Positions 1 through 10,990 of a stretch of 64,000 bases of DNA are shown piece after piece (within the stretch, counting starts at the first letter, position 1; every line of letters begins with the position of its first letter). The DNA is from Artocarpus heterophyllus (lineage: Eukaryota > Streptophyta > Magnoliopsida > Rosales > Moraceae), in assembly GCA_025403435.1 (NCBI GenBank), contig JAJQZP010000259.1, positions 992,001-1,056,000 of the forward strand, read 5' to 3'. The notes under the pieces were generated by a model. The model was not told where the DNA came from. It did not search any database and saw nothing but the letters and a program-made list of their open reading frames with translations. The translations under genes and the position numbers were made by a program.

Positions 1-17
1 GACACTTGGCAGCTCTC

Positions 18-179
18 GATCGGTAGGCCGATCTGGGTGATCGGCCTGCCGGTCTTGAAGGTTTGGCCTGCCGGCAGAGCACCCTAATTTTTGCCTCACT
101 GTTGGCCTGCCGGACCACACGTCTGGCCTGCCGATCTGTGACCATCGGCCTGTCGAACTGTGACGTCCGGCATGCCGAC
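18..179. repeat. Phased dyad array in leader of element A (7 units)
   Basis: Seven imperfect copies of the dyad TTCGGC-NN-GCCGAA. Reading by eye, the dyad centres fall at about 25/26, 46/47, 68/69, 107/108, 128/129, 150/151 and 172/173, giving spacings of 21, 22, 39, 21, 22 and 22 bp. The same spacing series recurs in the leader of the intact element at 28790-28972, which has one extra unit upstream of the matching register. The central dinucleotide is AG, CT or AT. Confidence 0.75.
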
Positions 180-660
180 CGAGCAGGAAAAATTATTCCA
201 AAAAATACATCTGTAATGCAATTTATCAATTTTATTTTCAACAATTCAAAAACATAAAAATTAGATACTCAGGAAATACTTGAGGGTGCCATCATTATTC
301 TTCTAGATCCGTCTTCTCTGAATAATTATTTAATTACAAAAAATTCTTACAAAATTAAATAACAATTCCTAGACGGAGATGATAGTCCGCTATCTAATTA
401 CATGAAAAACCTAGATACATATTCTAACCTCTAAGGAACCATAACCGGTATTAATTAATTAATAAATAATTAAACAATAATTTAATCAACCATAATTAAT
501 TAATAAACATTCACCACATAATCCATGACAACATATATATTATATAGAAACCTAGAGTGCCATCTCTCTATAAAATTCAATTCAAGCATAGGAGAGATAG
601 AGATCACAAAATTTATGCATATAACATGATCAGAAACTCGTAAATTTATGTAAAAATCAT

Positions 661-673
661 GGCTCTGATACCA
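661..673 (-). other. Primer-binding site (initiator tRNA-Met type), element A
   Basis: The minus strand reads TGGTATCAGAGCC, the complement of the 3' end of plant initiator methionine tRNA. It lies two bases from the end of the LTR, as expected for reverse-transcription priming, and fixes the element orientation as leftward. Confidence 0.85.
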
Positions 674-675
674 AT

Positions 676-2697
676 TGTTGGAAACACGATGCACAGCGAA
701 ATTTTGAAAATTTTCATCAGAGTAATTTCCAAAACATAAGTTTGACATGTTATATGTATAAATTAAACAGATATTACTAACCTTTGTGTGAAGAACTTCT
801 GCAGCCTGTGAAGAGAAGTAATGTTCCAGAAGAGCCTCAACCAACTGGTATTCTTTGCTATTCTCTATCTACAACCGGAGTGAGGGTGGGATCACACGTA
901 CAGCTCTTCCACCGGTGACTCTCCTTCCAACCAAGAGAGAGAACCCAAAGCTAGTGTTTGTGATTTGTGAACAAAAACTCTCAGGGTGTTTTCAGATGCT
1001 CACTAGAAGAGTATCACTCTTAATCTCTCAATTGATCTAAGTAAATCATGAGACTCACTCCCTTTTTATAGCCATTGGTCCTGGGGTCAGTCCTTATCAG
1101 ATTAGGTCTCAAAAACTCGAAACAGAATCAAGTTCGGATCAATATCTGATAAGATCTGTATAAAAATGTGTAATCTTATCTCCCGCTAATCGACAGGCCA
1201 AACATCCTAATCGGCCAGCCGAACAGGCCCATTCGACAGGTCGACCACCTCATTTGCCAGGTCGAACTCCCAAGAAAAAATCTCCACGAATCTTTTATTT
1301 TCCACCCGAGATTCTAAAGGATAAAGTCTCAATTTTGATTCAAATAACCCAATAGAGAAGTTATCCGATCAAAACAAGCTTTATCAAGATAATCTCTAAG
1401 AAAATAAATCAATTCACAATAATTCTACAAGTTTATCTTGATCTAATTTATCCAAAATTAAATCAACCAATAAATAGACAAGAATTATCCTTTCCAATAA
1501 TTCAACAAGTTTATCTTAAATTAATTTTATTACAAAATTAATTTAACCAATAAACAGACATGAATTATTTGATTCTTACAAATTTTAAACCAATCCGATA
1601 AATCCGACATAAGTCATCAATTATTGGAAAAGCATGCCGTGTCGTTACAGGATTTTGTGAGCTAGCAAATGGGACCAAAATGGACCTATAAAGTTCAAGC
1701 TCATGATAATTATGAAAACCAATGTCCCAGATATACATTTCACAATTATCAACTCCAACGCTACTCCACTAAAAGCTTGGAGCTGCACTCTCGAACTTTA
1801 TAGAATTACAAAGCTCGTGTAGCTAAGTCTCCATGACATATCAAAGTGTATCATATCCCCATATGATAATCCATAATTGGCTTAAGGACAAGTTCTGTCT
1901 TACCTTCTCGATTATTTTTATCTTACGTTCCATTATCTCACCATTAGAAAACTTACCATCCAAAGATAGTATCAGTTACACCTATGTATCCAAATGGTTG
2001 AGCGCTCCAGTTTTCCAATTACAGGACAACGCATATAAGAGGATATCATTACTCCTAAAGAGGAGCTATAGATGCCATATCTATGAATAACAAGTCTACG
2101 CCATCAAGAGTCATGCCTCCATTGTACCGGCATGTGTACCACTATTGAGATGTGGGAGTCAGCCATTGGCACATCAAAAGACACAAGTTGAGACAAGGGC
2201 CCACTATTCATCACAGGATTAAGATACAATACAAGTGATTGTCTAAAGTGAATCGATTTGCCGAGACAGAATTATTAATCCAAATCAATTCACTTTATGT
2301 CCCGATTGAACACATTGTCACCTATGACAAAGCGCCAATGTTTCTATTCACGGAGTCCAACTCTGATGGTCAAGACAAACCATCTCCCAAAAGGGGTATA
2401 GACAACATAACAATCTTTACATGAATAAAGCGCCTAACTTTATTCCCTCGATTGCGGATCATATGTTTTAGACCGTCACCTTAAGAATCGTGTCTTCTAC
2501 ATAATCAGTCCATCATATGCCCAATTCTTATGGTTTAGACTGACAGTATCAGACTTCTGTTTGCTTATCATACATTCAACAAATATGAATGTAAAGAGGA
2601 CAAGATTTGGTATATATAAATGAATAAATTCTTTATTGATAAAAATGTCTCCAAAAACGTATTACATTTTTACTCCTTAGGGCATACATGTCTAACA
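676..2697 (-). repeat. 5' LTR of copia element A
   Basis: About 2.02 kb bounded by TG and CA on the plus strand (TGTTGG at the left, TCTAACA at the right), collinear with the 2036-bp LTRs of the intact element at 21820-31514. A TATA-like box in element sense lies near 1062-1071. The right edge cuts directly into an RNase H coding remnant, so the element inserted into older copia element B. The partner LTR is outside the window, so its age cannot be measured here. Confidence 0.85.
1189..1266. repeat. Degenerate phased dyad array in LTR of element A
   Basis: Four decayed dyads with centres at about 1195/96, 1216/17, 1238/39 and 1259/60 (spacings 21, 22 and 21 bp), about 120-195 bp upstream of the TATA-like box in element sense. 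In the third unit both arms differ from consensus in a complementary way (GGC to GAC and GCC to GTC), so the inner dyad symmetry is kept. Confidence 0.65.
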
Positions 2698-5600
2698 CTC
2701 CTAGCAATCTGAGAGAAAGAGATAGCTACAAAATTATCACAAAAGGGATTTAGCAGTTTAGAGATAGAGTCAACTACTCCCAATGTTGAAAGAAAATTTT
2801 GTAGCCATATTGCATGACTAGTAGCCTCATAACACGTCACATACTCTGCCTTCATGGTTGAGGAATCCGTGAGTCTCTGTTTGATACACTTTCGCAAAAT
2901 AGCTCCTTCTACTATCAAAAATATATCTAGAAGTGGATCTCTTATCATCCATGTAGCCTTGATAATCAATGTCATAAAAGGCAACTATGTCAAGAGTTTT
3001 GGGATGCCAATATGTCAAACATATGATCCTGGGTACCTTGAAAGTATCTCATGACTTTCTTAGCTGATTTCCAATAGCTTAGTCTAGGATCACTCAAGTA
3101 CCTACCCAACATACCCACAACAAATGCAATGACAGGGTGTGTACATAATTGAGCTTACATTAGATTACTAGCAACCGACACATTTGGTACGACTTTCATC
3201 TAATCTCTCTCATCATCATTTTTTTGGATATTGGGCCTTAGAGAGCTTGTCATCCTTAATGATTGGTGCCTTACTAGGAGAACAAGAGTGCATATTGAAG
3301 CTTTTTAGAACATGATCGATGTAGGTACTTTGAGACAATCTAAGTATACCATCGGCCCTGCCTTGAAGGATATAAATACCCAGAACATAAAAGGCTTCGT
3401 CAAGGTCCTTCATATCAAAATGGCCTAACAACATTTGCTTTGTCTTAAGTAACAATTTATTATATATATGCATTGATCAATAACATTCTCCTTGAAACCA
3501 TCAATGATGATTATCTTATTAGATTTTAAATATCACTATCTTGATACCTGTTTCAGTCCATTAATGGAGTTATTAAGCTTACAAACTAATTGTTCATGAC
3601 TAGAAGCTTCAAAACCAATAGGCGAAGACATGTAAACATCCTCATACAAGTCTCTATTGAAAAATGAAAGTTGAAAAATGTAGTTCTTACATCCAATTAA
3701 TAAACCTTTAGATCAAATTGAGCTATAATCGCCATGAAAAACATGAATAAGTCTTTAGTGGATACAGGCAAAAAGGTTATCTTATAATCAACGCCTTCTC
3801 TCTGACTGAATCCCTTGGTTACATGTCTTACTTTGATTCTTTTCACTTTTCCTTTAGAATCACGCTTGGTCTTATATATCCGTTTGCACTCAATGGGCTT
3901 ACAACCTCGTGGCAATTCAACCAAATCCCATACATCATTCATGGCTTCTATCCAAAAGAAAATTAGAATCGCTACTCATCCAATCTTTCATGGCATCTAT
4001 ACAAAGGAAAATGAAAGTTGTTAATGGTTTCCTGGTAAGTGATTAGATTAAAGGTATCACTAATATCAAACTCATATTCCCAACTATAAATATGTTAATC
4101 CTCAAAAATTGTAGGTTTACGAACCGTCGGTGACCTCCTCAAATGAACATCACCACCATCTGTATTTGGCATCTCTTGTGATGCCTGATCTATAGGTTCG
4201 TCATGAGTAATGACTTGTTCCCCATCAATTGTTGGACCAACCACCGGAGTATCAAAAATAGGTGTAGGAATAATGACACATTCTTCCATAAATACAATCT
4301 CTCTTGGCCCTCGACCATAACAAATATCATCCTTAAGATTGACAACTTTGTCTACTCATTCACTCTAGTGGTGTGATTTGGACAATAAAATCTTTAACCT
4401 CTTGATCCAATACAATAGCCAACAAAGAAACCACTAATGGTTTTTGGATCAAGTTTCTTAGATTGCAGATTATAGGGTCTCACTTCAGTTTTACAACCTC
4501 AAATATGAAAATGCCACAAGCTTGGCCTCTTACTAGACCTTAACTTATAAAGTGTCTTTGAACTTGATTCAAACTGTAAGCTATCTTTAAGGCCTCGCCC
4601 CATGAAAAAATCTAAAATCCGACAATGTAGAATGAATCAACATACATCGCACCATATCAAGAAGTGTATGATTTCTTCTTTCCATAATCCCATTCTATTT
4701 AGGAGTTCCTAGCATTGTATATCTAGCATCAATGCCACATTCTTGCAAAAACCTAGCAAAAGGACCAAGATTTTGACCAGTATCATCATATCTCCCATAA
4801 TACTCAACACCCCTATTGTAGTTAACAACTTTGATTTTCTTTTCTGTTTGGAGTTAAACCTTAGATTTCAATGCCTTGAAAGCTTCCAATGAGTCAGAAT
4901 TTTCACGAATAAGCTCAACATGACCATAGCAGGAAAAGTCATCAATGTCATGGAGAAATAAACAGTCCATATATATTAGCATTGATCAACTCTAATGTAT
5001 CAATACATCTATTAGATTTACTTTTTCTAACCTTGGCAGTCAGCTTTCAATGCAATCAATGCATGTAGTGAAGTTGAAAAAATCAATCTCATGAAAAGTA
5101 CCATCTCTTACCAATCTTTCCACCCTCTGTCTAGATATTTGATTGAAGCATCTACTCCACAATATAGAAGATTTCTTATAAGATCTAGGATGCTTGGAAC
5201 CCACAAGAGTATGAAGAGAAGAATTAACATTATTATGGGCATCATTCAAGATAAGCTTATATAAATTACCACATAAAGTTGCATTTCCAACCAATATAGA
5301 GTCGCTATACAAGTAAACTTTTCTATTTCCTCCTAATTAAGGGTATGTATGGGATATCTCATAACTCCAAAAATGTCCTATAGTTAGTTGTAACCTGACT
5401 ATCCCTAAAAGGTCAACTTTAACTCTTGTACTATCTCTCATATACATGTATTGCTCCACACTAGTTAGCTTCCTTTTGCTTGTAATGAATTAGTCACATG
5501 AATTGTAGCACCTATGTCTAACCACCAAGAATTTGAGAGTGCATCGATAATATTTGATTCAAGACAAACTTGCACCAAACTATTACCTTTTTTCTCTAAC

Positions 5601-6420
5601 CAAGCTTTATATGTATGACAATCTTTATGTCCAAAGATGTGGCAGAACTCACATTTCCCATTGAAACGATCCTTCTTGGCACTAAAGGAAGATGGAGCAA
5701 CATTCCACCCACTTGGCTTGGCACTTGTACCTTTTTTCTTGTTGCACTTGTTGCCAGTAGAGTTCTTTAGGGAAAACTTCCTTTTTTGCTCCTGACCTAT
5801 TGATCTTTACCACAAACATGCTTCTAGCTCTTCCATTCTTGATATCATCCTCTTCCTTAGCAAGAATTATTGTAATCTCATCCACAGTCCATTATTCTTT
5901 CTAAGTATTGTAGCTCGACATAATCAATTCAAACTAAGATCGAAGACTTCTCATAACAAACCAAACCATATAGTCCTAACCAAGAACAATATCGATCTCC
6001 CTGTGCATCTAATAGCAAGACATGATATTGTCAATATGGTTTCTGATTTCACTAATACCATCATAAAATGTGGAGTGGAGAATGTTCAAGTTCTCATTTT
6101 TCTCGTTCTTTTAGAATGTAGAGTGGTTCCCTTCAATAGCATCCAGAAACTCTATAGTTATTTTCACTTTATGAATGCTATCAAGATAGAAGCTTCCATA
6201 TGATACCTCATAATCATCATACAATATCTGTCTTAATGATTCTAATAATCACAAACTTTCCAAGCATCTGTAGAACTCTTAGCAGTAGGTTTAGGAGGTG
6301 TAGCCTCCCTTAAGAACAAATCTAATTTCATAATAGCCAGATTAATTTTGAGAGATGCAATCTACTGTTTATAGTTTGTCCCACTCAATATCAATATGAC
6401 AAAGATATTAGGATTGCTCA
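2698..6420 (-). pseudogene. Decayed Ty1/copia gag-pol (element B)
   Basis: Fragments in copia order run leftward. A gag-like N-terminus lies near 6200-6400 (tract KLDLFLREATPPKPT). A stretch with acidic and basic residues spans 5682-5885. A gag-pre-integrase remnant lies at 5040-5312 (VERLVRDGTFHEIDF and a CIDC zinc ligand pair). Integrase-like sequence occupies 4300-5000. The start of reverse transcriptase lies at 3697-3942 (VWDLVELPRGCKPIECK), a later RT block at 3216-3473 (HFDMKDLDEAFYVLGI), and RNase H at 2700-2984 (DSSTMKAEYV, CDN). Many frameshifts and stops separate them. RNase H ends abruptly where the LTR of element A begins. Its own LTRs are not evident. Confidence 0.75.
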
Positions 6421-6968
6421 AGAATGAAGAAAACAAAATGGGCAATCACATGAGGCATGTAGAAACAAGAACATGCTTTTAGCCTATTTCTTACCAATGG
6501 TCTTAAAACGTAAATAATCATTGTGTGCTAGAGTCTTTTGAGCATGTGTAGGAATCCTTTATAGGTAGGGGTAATTTATCAAGCATAATAACTAAATGCA
6601 TTAATCCCACTATCGATAGGATAATAAAGACCATACAATACATTATGCTCATTAAAATCCCTTCAACAATCTAAGTATCCTAAAAAGTAATAAAGTTATC
6701 AATGGGATCATTTTATCACCCATATGCATCTTTGTATAATTTGGTTTAATTAAGGGAGAGAGAAATAATTTGACATTACAACACAATATGACATGTTCGA
6801 ATTCATGACAGGCAAGTGCATAAACATTTATTATTGTCATTATCATAATTTATCAAGCCGCATTAATTCATCAAATCATATCATAATTCATGGCATTTAA
6901 ATATCAAACCAAGCATCCATAAGCAAGCCCAAGAAAATAAATTGTTTAATTCTTGTAAGAATGACTCA
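6421..6968. other. AT-rich interval, no gene seen
   Basis: Between the gag start of element B and the gag remnant of element C. It could contain the leader of element B, but I see no LTR edge, primer-binding site or convincing ORF. A 64-codon ORF at 6652-6846 matches nothing I recognise. Confidence 0.4.
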
Positions 6969-7450
6969 GCATCAATGTCAGCTCCATGAGTTTGAGCCTT
7001 AGTGAGTAACCCATGACCAACATCATATGCTCTTTCATAGGCATCCCTAGTTTTTGCTTGTAGTTGAAAAGCTTTTGAAGAGCTCCTTGCCTCTTCGTCA
7101 AGGCTTGGCCTCCAAACATGTCTTCAAGATTATCCTTGATCTACCGAGCAGTTTCATGATCTTCATGTTGAGCCTGTAGTATGTTGTTCATGCTAGCCAT
7201 GATATAGCAGCGATTATTAGTGGATTCATAGCAGCGAGCCTGATCATTAGCACCCTTCTAGCAATTATACGCTTAGCTTCGTTCATTAATGGATTCATCG
7301 GTAGGCGCAAGAGGACACAGTGTGGTTAGCACAAATTTTAGTTTCTCAAAGAATAGGACGATATTCAGGTACTGTTTCCAATCATTATAATTCTCGCTAG
7401 TTAAAGTGTTTTTATCAAGTATCAAAGATAAAGCATTTTAAGATATTTTG
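6969..7450 (-). pseudogene. gag N-terminal remnant of copia element C
   Basis: Aligns closely with the gag start of the intact element (27367-27822). Recognisable stretches correspond to its blocks on the right-hand coding side, including the segment encoding [12 protein letters not shown]. The initiator codon position has mutated and stops are frequent. The remnant ends at its left edge with no pol, so the rest was deleted or displaced. Confidence 0.75.
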
Positions 7451-8870
7451 ATCTACAATAAAGATTCATATATCAAGTATAAGCAAACATTCAATAACAC
7501 TTTAGTAACATAACATAAATAAATAAGCATACAATGTGTTTATGTGTCAAAACCTTAAAAAAATCACAACCTTACAGCAATAATTTCTAACTTAGAAGTC
7601 AACAAATTGCCTAGGGGAGACTTGCCAAAATTAATTAGAAACACGGATCTCCCTTGATTAGTATATACCGTCTAAGACCCGTCTGATCTAGCATATATTA
7701 ATAATCGCTTTTTTGGCCATTAACTTATGAACAGATTTTGTACAGGAGGTTCATAATAAAATTAATCTTGACTATTTAATCATTGTTTTAACTACTTTAT
7801 CCATGGTTTATAATTGACACCTAGGGGTGAACAACGATAAAACATGCTAAAGCAACTTATCCTCTCGGGGATCTAACTCGATACACGATACATTACTTCC
7901 TAAGGGTCGAAACCATCATTTGTTATTAATGGACCAACGATGGATGCCTTAGGTCCTCTCTTCAAAAACCTTCTCAGATTTAATACTTTAGAAATCAAGA
8001 TTTTATGTTAACATGTATGAACAATTTTTAATGAGTAGCACTCCCTATTCTACATGACATGTTATCAACATACATGGCAAAACATATTATAATGAAAACA
8101 AGCAATGCAACAAGCAAATATACAAGTAATATAATAAATAACCATAATATAATGGCTGCATCCTAGAGAAAAAAATATATATTACAAAAGTTAGCCGAAA
8201 TATTTTATCGATTCTTCATCTTGTATCTTCTAGTAGTATTCTTCTTCAGGTAATGTCTGTCTTCAATTTCAATCTCATATAGATCAAATTTTCTTTGCTG
8301 GTTATCATAAAATTTCATTTGTTTTTTCATGAAATTGTTTCATAAAAGAAAAACCCCACAAAATAGAAAACAGCTTTGTGTAGCCTCGTGGTCAACTGCA
8401 CCGTCGTAGTTTAGACCTTAGGACCTCTCTTCATTTTTTTGTAGCTTTGATTTTTAATAACAATTCAAAAAATGCACAAAAATTTTATAAACATAGAAAA
8501 TAAATAGTCCAACAATCAATTCCATTTTCTAGATTTGTCTTCTCTTTAAATAATTATTTTAATGCAAACATATAAACAAAAATTAAAATAACAAATCTTA
8601 GATGGTGATGATAGACCACCATCTAATTACATGAAAAATCTAAATACACATTCTAACCTTTAAGGAACTATAACTAATAAAATTAATTAATTAATATAAT
8701 AGTTAACTTAATAAATATTCACCATATAATCTCATGACAACATATAATTATATAGAAACCCTAGAGTACCTTTTCTTTAAAAAAATATAATTCAAGTATA
8801 GGAAATATTAAAATCACATAATTTAGATACATAGCATGATCACAAACTCGTAAAAGCTTCATAAAACTTT
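7451..8870 (-). mobile_element. Leader of copia element C
   Basis: Collinear with the intact element's leader at about 27830-29460, for example the repeated phrase CTAGGGG near 7612 and 7823. It is non-coding and ends in a mutated primer-binding site. It has no clear dyad array comparable to 28790-28972. Confidence 0.65.
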
Positions 8871-8883
8871 GGCTCTAATATCA
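8871..8883 (-). other. Mutated primer-binding site, element C
   Basis: Matches the initiator tRNA-Met primer-binding site with two or three substitutions, directly beside the LTR start at 8886. Confidence 0.55.
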
Positions 8884-8885
8884 TT

Positions 8886-10077
8886 TGTTAGAAAACGAGT
8901 ATGTAGACAATTTTTAAAAAAATTTAGTTAAAATGTTTTTCTAAAACAAGTTAGACATAGTATATATATAAATTAATAAACGAGCTTTTGTACCTCATTG
9001 TAGACCAGAAAACTATAAGAATTGCAGTGAGAGAAATCTACCAAAAGAACTTCAATCAACTAATCTTCCTTGTTATTCTTTTTCCACGATCGGAATTAAG
9101 GTGGTTGCATGTCATTCAATTTATCCTCAGGTGACCTCTCCTTCCAACTACTTGAGAAAACCAAGTGCTAAGGTTCGAGATGTTAAACAATAGCTCTATG
9201 GGAGTTTTAGAGCCTTCCCTGCAAAATTCTCTTCTCTAAATTTCTTAAGTGATCTAAGGAACAATAAAAAATTATTCCCTTTATATAAAGGCCAGATTGG
9301 GGCTAGTCCTTATTAAATTTGCCCTCGACATTCAAATCAGACTCAAAATTCAACAAAAAATATGTTCACATGTTTTGCTGAAAAAACAGGAGCCATCGAC
9401 CGCACATCATGGCCAAGTTGGCAGATGCATTTTCTTGCTTCTCAAACTTATCTGATTTATCCGATTTGAACTGGTTGGATAAATCCTATCTTATTTGACC
9501 TAGTTATCCTTTACAGAGCCTCAGTTTTAATTCAAATAACTCAATAGAGAAGTTATCTAATTAAAATAATCATATACGGATAATCTCATACAAATAAAAT
9601 TTATTTCAAATAACTCAACACGTTTGTCTTGAATCAATTTAACCAATAAATTAATATGAATTATGAAATCCAATTTATCAAATTTTAGCCAATCTAATAA
9701 ATAACATAAGTTATCAACTATTGGATAAACATGCCATATTTTTAAAGGAAATATTATGAGCTAGTAAATGAGACCTAATAAACATATATGATCAAGCTCT
9801 TATAATTATAAAATAACATATCCCTGACATATATTATTTATAATTATTGCTTTGAGCTACACTCTTAAACTATATATAAAATTATGAAACTACAATAAGT
9901 TTATTGTCCATGATATATCATAATGTGTAACATCCCCATATACATTTATAATCAGCTTAAGGATAAATTACGTTTTACTTTCTGGATTATTTTATTTTAT
10001 GTTCCATTATCTCACCATTGGAAACTTACTATTCATAACTAATAACGAATAGTATACCATTTGGTTACACATATATG
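8886..10077 (-). repeat. LTR of copia element C, first part (interrupted)
   Basis: A diverged copy of the copia LTR that aligns up to the tract matching 23137 of the intact element's LTR, then stops at about 10077 where unrelated AT-rich DNA begins. The remainder is found at 13619-13893. About 475 bp of LTR between the two parts is missing, so the interruption involved a deletion as well as an insertion. Confidence 0.65.
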
Positions 10078-10555
10078 CAACGCCTGTCGTTTTCATCTAC
10101 GAACACTTATGTTAATTTAATGTTAGAATATAATATTTTAAGTGTTATTATTATTTATGTTAAGTAAATTAACTTTTTGTTTAGTAATGTCATAGGTGAT
10201 AGCCACAAGGAATCAATGTGCTTGGAATGTTTATGTAAAAAATAATGATAAGCTTAACGTTTTTTTTAAAAAGTTTCAACTTGCTCTAAATTTATAATCT
10301 CTATATTGCTTTAGAGTTATGTATGTACTAGAGTTATATTCATAATGATGACATGAATTTTATTACTTATTTTCTTATTTTTATAACATTTATGATGTCA
10401 TGATAATTATGTGTATAACATTTTTATTATGGCGTTAAGAAACTTGATAATATAAAGTGTCCAAGAGCATAATGTGCAAATTAATATTTTTTTGGGGTTA
10501 TGAGAGTAAATATTATTATTGTGTATAAATAATTATGTATTTAATTATATATTGT

Positions 10556-10614
10556 TACATTACATTATATTATATTATATTATATTATATTATATTATAT
10601 TACATTACATTATA
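10556..10614. repeat. TTATA/TATAT microsatellite
   Basis: About ten tandem copies of a 5-bp AT unit bounded on both sides by TTACA variants. Confidence 0.85.
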
Positions 10615-10769
10615 TACTCTTATGTAAACGCTCGTGAAATCAAACAAATAAAAAAGAAAAAAATAAATAAAATGACAATTGCCGTGGGAAAAGAAAAAGA
10701 AAAAAAAAAGAAAAAAAGGAAACCTAATTAGGTTGGGATTAGGGACACTCATCTAATCTCTTCTCTCTT

Positions 10770-10990
10770 ATAAACCTATAAATATATCTTTAAGCCATCA
10801 AAGCCTTCACTCTCTTAATTTCCAGCCAAAGATAATTCTCTCTCTCACCTCTCTCAAATTCATATTCATAGGCCTTCGCCATCACTCAAAATTTCTTTAA
10901 GAAGGCCTCCATCATCCCTCTAAATCTCAAAGCCAAGAATTCATTACTCTTATTTTCTTTCAAGCCAAAGTAGAAGGAATTCTTTTTCAA
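10770..10990 (+). promoter_or_regulatory. Promoter-like block: TATA box and CT-rich leader
   Basis: CTATAAATATA at about 10777-10788 is followed within 40-90 bp by pyrimidine-rich transcript-leader-like sequence (repeated CTCTCT runs, 10830-10860). This is the arrangement of a plant core promoter or of the U3/R boundary of a gypsy LTR. No long ORF follows. Confidence 0.4.

Larger units (their letters stand above)
1..675 (-). mobile_element. Leader (5' UTR) of copia element A, body off the left edge
   Basis: This stretch aligns along its length with the leader of the intact copia element (about 28770-29478), including the dyad array at its left end, and it stops at the same primer-binding site and LTR edge. 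Element sense is leftward, so gag and pol lie outside the window. It is non-coding; short ORFs here are unconvincing. Divergence from the intact copy is clear (scattered substitutions, small indels), so this is an older insertion of the same family. Confidence 0.8.

Noticed and set aside
10556..10731. 70-codon ORF of Tyr/Ile repeats and Lys-rich tail
   Set aside because: Produced by the TTATA microsatellite and an A-rich tract, not a gene.
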